Source: Epinephelus fuscoguttatus (taxonomy: Eukaryota; Chordata; Actinopteri; Perciformes; Serranidae). Taken from it: 64,000 nt of DNA. A program made the position numbers and the translations under genes. This document shows, in pieces, positions 60,569 to 64,000 of this stretch. The notes under the pieces were generated by a model that was not told the origin of the DNA, did not search any database, and saw only the letters and a list, made by a program, of their open reading frames with translations. The stretch is taken from assembly GCF_011397635.1 (NCBI RefSeq), contig NC_064755.1:34583559-34647558 (forward strand), read 5' to 3'. Numbering within the stretch: position 1 is the stretch's first letter; the number at the start of each line of letters is the position of its first letter.

Positions 60569-63500
60569 CCTGCAGGGGTCGTTTGATCACCGGATGAAGG
60601 CGTGGCAGCGCTGGCAGGATGCTCAGACTGTGCTGCAGAAGAAAAGGGAGACTGAGGCCAAACTGCTGTGGGCCAACAAGCCCGACAAACTGCAGCTGGC
60701 CAAAGAGGAGATCGCTGAGGTACGACACAGGCCAAAGTCAACACAGTGAAAATAACTCGTGTGCTGGAGTTTGATGTGTGTTTTCTTTCTTCCAAGATTG
60801 AGAACAATGTTTGAGTCATGAATAATGAGCCTCTTGAAAAGCCTTCATATTGTTCCTGTATCATTGTGTTCGTCTGATCAGAAACAGGAAGCACGATCAA
60901 ACAAATGGAGTTAAACTTGATTTTAATCACTTCAGTATTTTTCTATTAACTATAACTTTTTTTCTGGATACAGCAAAGCAAATAAATTAGATTTTACATT
61001 CTATTTTGCTGCGCTAAAGCAACATTCTTTTTGTCTCGGCAAGAAATTGAATACTTAAGTTTTTTCTGTTATGCTAAAGCGCCTTAATCTGTCTGACAAG
61101 GCTGCTTTTAACCATCAATATTTACAGATAAATACATCACCATAACCAAACATTACACCTGAAAGAAAAACTGTAACATTTACTCCTGTTTATATCACAC
61201 AACAACAGTGCTGCTGTTGTTACGCAAAATAGTAATGTTTCACACGTTACCGGTCTTGTTTCTTTTAAAAATGAGTAATGCATTACTTTATTTGATTATT
61301 CCTTCTGGAAAGTAATTTGTAACACTACTTATTGCATTACTATGACTGCCTCAAAAATGAAACTATCTCAACACATAAAAGAGGTCACCCTTATAACAGA
61401 AAACTCAGATTTGCTACTCAAAAATATTTAAATTTTTTGCCAGGATTCTAAAATAAGAAAAATGACTTTTGTATTAACTCAAGTTTCCCAGAAATGTTTT
61501 TAATCACATTTAAGAAAGCTGCTTTAGAAAGTGATCACACAGTGCTGTTTTGTTGGCTTTACTCCTCATGTTTGTGTCTGTGCTTGTATATTTTTAGGCG
61601 GTAATTTCTGTAAAGGTTATTCTACGTAATCCTCCCTAGATTAAAGAGAAACGTAACGTAATGTAAATAGACGAAAAGCCCCTCAAAGGTTTTTTTTAAA
61701 TGTGATTTTTAATGGTACAATCACTGATAAAATAATTTTTCCCCCTATTTTAGCAAACTGTATTTATTTTTCCTTTTTACTGACAATCCGTTCAGGTCTG
61801 ACCCACCTGTACTATACTCATGATATATGGAGGAGTTTGTGGGGCTGCAGAGTTAGTTAATGCTAATATGGGTCACCACCTCTTACAAATATTATTTGCC
61901 TTAAAATAATACATCACTAGGTCTAATCAAAGACTGGCCTTCCTCACACAATTACATGATGACAGTCTTAAAAAAAAAACATGTTTAAATGGGATATAAA
62001 CTGCATTTAATGAGCCAAAACCAACTCAGTCATGTCACTCACTCACCAAACCACAGCTTTGTAGCAGATTAGTCCAGCAGCTTATTTTACATGTTTATCA
62101 CTAAAGCAGTGGTTACACCTCATGAGAAGGAGATCATCAAATTGTTTGTCAGACAAACTGTTCCTCCTCTGAGTCAGCACAAGACTGTCCAGGCTGAAGA
62201 GCCTCTGAACGGGCGCTCTGGACAGCAACGCTGTTTCTGGCACATTTCATGATTTTTCTCTAATTGTCCATTATGCAGATAATTGAACCTGTGGATTCCA
62301 AGAAACAGCGTTATTGTTTGATCCGTAACTGTGATGTGATTATTCAGATGACAACAGTAACTTGCTGCATCAGTGTGTTACTGACAGATGTAATGTGATT
62401 ACAGTAATGCGCAACAGTAACGAATGGATTGTAAAAATAAAAGAAAAAAAATATTCACAGTTAGTCACATTTTTGGACTTTCAAAGTAAAATTTGTGAGA
62501 CATTAATTTGAGACGGTGAATCAGAAGTTCAGTAATTTTTATCTGACGTTCTTTGTGTGACACATGAGATACTTGAACACCATTTTATCTCAATATCATA
62601 ACTCTGATTTAAGAAATTACATTTTAGAGTTCCATTACTGACCTTCTATGTTTCTATTTTTTTAGCGTTGCTTATATTTCTTTTCTTTTAATATCCTGAC
62701 ATGAATGTGCCTCTGAACTACTGGACTTTAAATGTTTCCTCTCTTCTTGTCACCAGTGGGAGGCCAAAGTGACGCAGTACGAGAGAGACTTTGAAAGAGT
62801 TTCTGCAACTGTGCGCAAGGAAGTCATCCGCTTTGAGGTGCTGATCCATCGTTTCACTGCATAAGTTACAGCACAGCTGAAAATGTTACTTATTACTAAT
62901 TAATGTTTTTATTCTTAATTTAACCAAACAGAAAGAAAAAGCCAAGAACTGTAAAAGAGAGATAATTAACTACTTGGAGTGTCTGCTTCAGTCTCAGCAG
63001 CAGGTGAGTGTCGACAGTGTCTCCTGTCAAACATCAATGTTTAACATTTCCATAATCGAATATTCGTCTTGTAAAACCAGTCAGTGTATGTATGTATGTA
63101 TGTGACTCTGATGTCACAAAATCATTTCTTATGTATATTTAAAGGGTTTGAAGTTGGTGATCTTACTTAGAAAGACTTCATCAGTGCAGTATTGCAATAG
63201 GTGTGAATTATAATTTATATGAAAAGTAAAAACGTAAATTATTATGAAAAGTAACAAATGGAAAAGAGTGTAAATATAAATCATAGATATGGTGATGTGC
63301 AGTATTCCTGGGACCACTGAAGGATGATTTTTAGGTGGAATATTTTAGGAAAAGAAAAAAACCAAGCTAAAAAGCGAGGTATCAGTGATTTGTTTTTTTT
63401 GTTTTTTTTACATGACGTCAGGAAAAGGAACTATTGTAGCTCATCTGTTATAGATCCTAAATATTAACCACTTCTTGTCTGTTAATGATAAATGACATTG

Positions 63501-63571
63501 TTGTCTCTGTTTTTCCGCAGCTCATAAAGTACTGGGAGGCTTTCTTACCAGAAGCAAAAGCAATCGCCTAA
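46965..63571 (+). CDS. snx1: sorting nexin-1 (PX-BAR endosomal coat protein)
   Basis: SNX1 pairs with SNX5/6 to form endosomal tubules that return cargo to the Golgi or cell surface. Exons: 46965-47096, 51677-52646, 54615-54751, 55060-55135, 55416-55459, 55687-55828, 55919-55997, 57886-57961, 58216-58329, 59348-59441, 60125-60330, 60576-60719, 62757-62837, 62932-63003, 63521-63571 (TAA). Phases close, giving 805 aa. The ATG sits in GAAGATGG, a strong Kozak context. The PX domain spans about residues 424-552: [39 protein letters not shown] (phosphoinositide Arg in the RRFSDF block, 467-473), and PPPPEKS. An amphipathic linker follows ([19 protein letters not shown]), then a BAR domain from about 590 to the end, finishing [17 protein letters not shown]1 rather than SNX2 is favoured by [24 protein letters not shown] and [11 protein letters not shown]. 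The protein is about 280 residues longer than mammalian SNX1 (522 aa), almost all from exon 2. Confidence 0.95.
48284..48915 (-). mobile_element. LINE-family 3' region, opposite orientation to 38.7-39.0 kb
   Basis: It starts at the widespread fish word TTTATAAAGCCCAATATCAC. Block 48735-48815 (ATAATAACAGTAGAAGTATG, GAGGCATCAGGCAGGACCAC) is the inverse of 38860-38940, downstream of the LINE relic at 38 kb. This links it to the same or a related family. Confidence 0.6.
49096..49585. mobile_element. hAT-type MITE with 8-bp target duplication
   Basis: The ends TAGAGTTGTACCAATACCGA and the inverse of TCGGTACATCTCTA pair. Flanking octamers GTCTATAC (49088-49095) and ATCTATAC (49586-49593) match at 7 of 8. 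Confidence 0.8.
49755..49977. mobile_element. hAT-type MITE with perfect 8-bp target duplication
   Basis: The ends TAGGGCTGGGTGATAT and ATATCGCACAGCCCTA are inverse repeats. The identical octamer GGTTAGTG flanks both sides (49747-49754 and 49978-49985). At 223 bp it has no coding capacity. Confidence 0.88.
51677..52646 (+). other. snx1: snx1 exon 2: expanded acidic aDLF-rich N-terminal exon
   Basis: This single 970-bp exon encodes 323 residues, against roughly 35 at the matching place in human SNX1. It is acidic, rich in Pro/Thr/Ser/Glu/Asp and probably disordered. Acidic D-(L/I)-F motifs occur at residues 144-146 (FEDIFGSE), 250-252 and 258-260 ([14 protein letters not shown]), 276-285 ([13 protein letters not shown]), 331-333 (PADIFTEE) and 364-366 (TDIFAEAT, phase into exon 3). 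Exon 1 adds DEDLF at 39-41. Exon 1 and the exon 2/3 junction match the two human motifs; the rest are extra. It begins at CTGCAG|AGC and ends at TTTGCAG|GTGGGT. The long antisense frames over it are shadows of codon bias. Confidence 0.9.
52647..54614 (+). other. snx1: snx1 intron 2
   Basis: It holds the 52718-53266 MITE and a decayed SINE-like stretch (about 53985-54090); otherwise nothing recognised. Confidence 0.6.
52718..53266. mobile_element. MITE with GGGTGCTTTCACACC-type ends
   Basis: The left end AGGGTGCTTTCACACCTG and the inverse of TAGGTCTGAAAGCAGCC form a terminal repeat. An internal hairpin, ACCGGACCGAGACC with GGTCTCGGTCCGGT, lies at 52840-52882. It is in snx1 intron 2, just after the long exon. 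Confidence 0.6.
55998..57885 (+). other. snx1: snx1 intron 7
   Basis: 1.9 kb with no exon recognised between the PX exons. The frames at 56983-57344 are short and show no known domain. Confidence 0.6.
58330..59347 (+). other. snx1: snx1 intron 9
   Basis: 1.0 kb without an exon. A (TCTG)n tract lies at 59190-59209. Confidence 0.6.
59562..59784. mobile_element. hAT-type MITE with perfect 8-bp target duplication
   Basis: The ends GAGCTGGGCGATGT and the inverse of ATATCGCCCAACCCTA pair. The octamer TGGTGACA flanks both sides (59554-59561 and 59785-59792). It belongs with the 49755 element by its ends and size (both 223 bp). It lies in snx1 intron 10. Confidence 0.85.
60508..60567. repeat. (GT)n microsatellite at the snx1 exon 12 acceptor
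   Basis: About 30 GT units with one A interruption, ending 8 nt before the exon 12 acceptor (CCTGCAG|GGG). Confidence 0.97.
60720..62756 (+). other. snx1: snx1 intron 12
   Basis: 2.0 kb without exons. Segments at 61240-61350 (GTAATGCATTACTTTATTTG) and 62385-62415 (GTAATGCGCAACAGTAACG) look like the two ends of an old GTAACGCATTAC-type fish repeat. Confidence 0.5.
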
Positions 63572-64000
63572 TCCTCGAGCACCAGCCTTTTGGACGACAG
63601 AACAGGCTGCCTTCTTCTTATACACTTTACCTCTTGCCTTTAAACCAAGGAAAATGCGCGCATTGTAAAGGGAGATACAATCAACCTGTTTTTTTAATCA
63701 CCTTTAACATATAGCTCTGTACTCTATTGTATTAATAATTGTATATTTTCATTTAACCTTCCACAAATATTTTCTTATTAGATGAAAAGAGTTTGCATAT
63801 ACAAAAGATATGGACACACGAAAAGAGAATAGATGAATGATTCCATTGATTTCCACAAGAGAAGGGAAATGAAGCGAGTTGTCGCTCTCAGGATTTTCTC
63901 CCTCGTGTGATCAGGAGCTCCTTCACATCAGCAGTGGTTAATTGTTTACAGCGCGGCTGCTCTCTCATCAAATATTTCTGGGGACCCAGATGAAGAAAGT
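63572..64000 (+). other. snx1: snx1 3' UTR (start)
   Basis: The sequence after the TAA stop holds no ORF of note. No AATAAA was seen before the window ends, so the polyadenylation site may lie beyond it. Confidence 0.6.

Noticed and set aside
1..64000. tRNA, rRNA, CRISPR arrays, operons or ribosome-binding sites
   Set aside because: None seen; the gene structure is eukaryotic, and direct repeats are simple or transposon-derived rather than spacer-separated.

Overview
This window looks like a teleost fish genome, most likely a percomorph. Genes are split by GT-AG introns, and three vertebrate protein-coding loci are recognisable. The non-coding space is packed with repeats typical of fish: TTAA-flanked and hAT-like MITEs, Tc1-like elements, LINE tails and CA/TA microsatellites. 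There are no bacterial-type features. All gene and repeat names come from reading translated sequence and remembered family members; no search was run.

Layout. (1) About 6.4-22.0 kb, plus strand: the last ten coding exons of ap3b2, the neuronal AP-3 beta subunit, running from the acidic Ser/Glu hinge to the stop codon. The 5' part lies upstream of the window. (2) 22.0-31.0 kb: intergenic space with two TTAA-flanked MITEs, a decayed Tc1-like transposon and a diverged local duplication. (3) 31.0-46.5 kb, minus strand: a complete 13-coding-exon major facilitator gene of the SV2 family (546 aa). It lacks the large luminal loop of classical SV2 proteins. (4) 46.5-47.0 kb: a compact divergent promoter. 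(5) 47.0-63.6 kb, plus strand: a complete 15-exon snx1 (sorting nexin 1, about 805 aa). Its exon 2 is very long (970 bp) and multiplies the acidic D-L/I-F motifs of the N-terminus. The remaining 0.4 kb is 3' UTR.

All three genes concern endosomal or synaptic-vesicle membrane traffic. AP-3B2 makes the neuronal AP-3 coat, the SV2-like protein belongs to a vesicle transporter family, and SNX1 is an endosomal PX-BAR coat subunit. Only the SV2-like gene and snx1 share a promoter region. Any functional link across the cluster is inference.

The most interesting items are: the snx1 exon 2 expansion of SNX27-type aDLF motifs; the SV2-like transporter without the luminal repeat domain; a TTAA-flanked element carrying an exon-like ORF with a consensus splice donor; a paralogous empty site that dates one MITE insertion; several hAT MITEs with readable 8-bp target duplications; a tandem array of a TE-derived unit; and splice acceptors that abut GT microsatellites.
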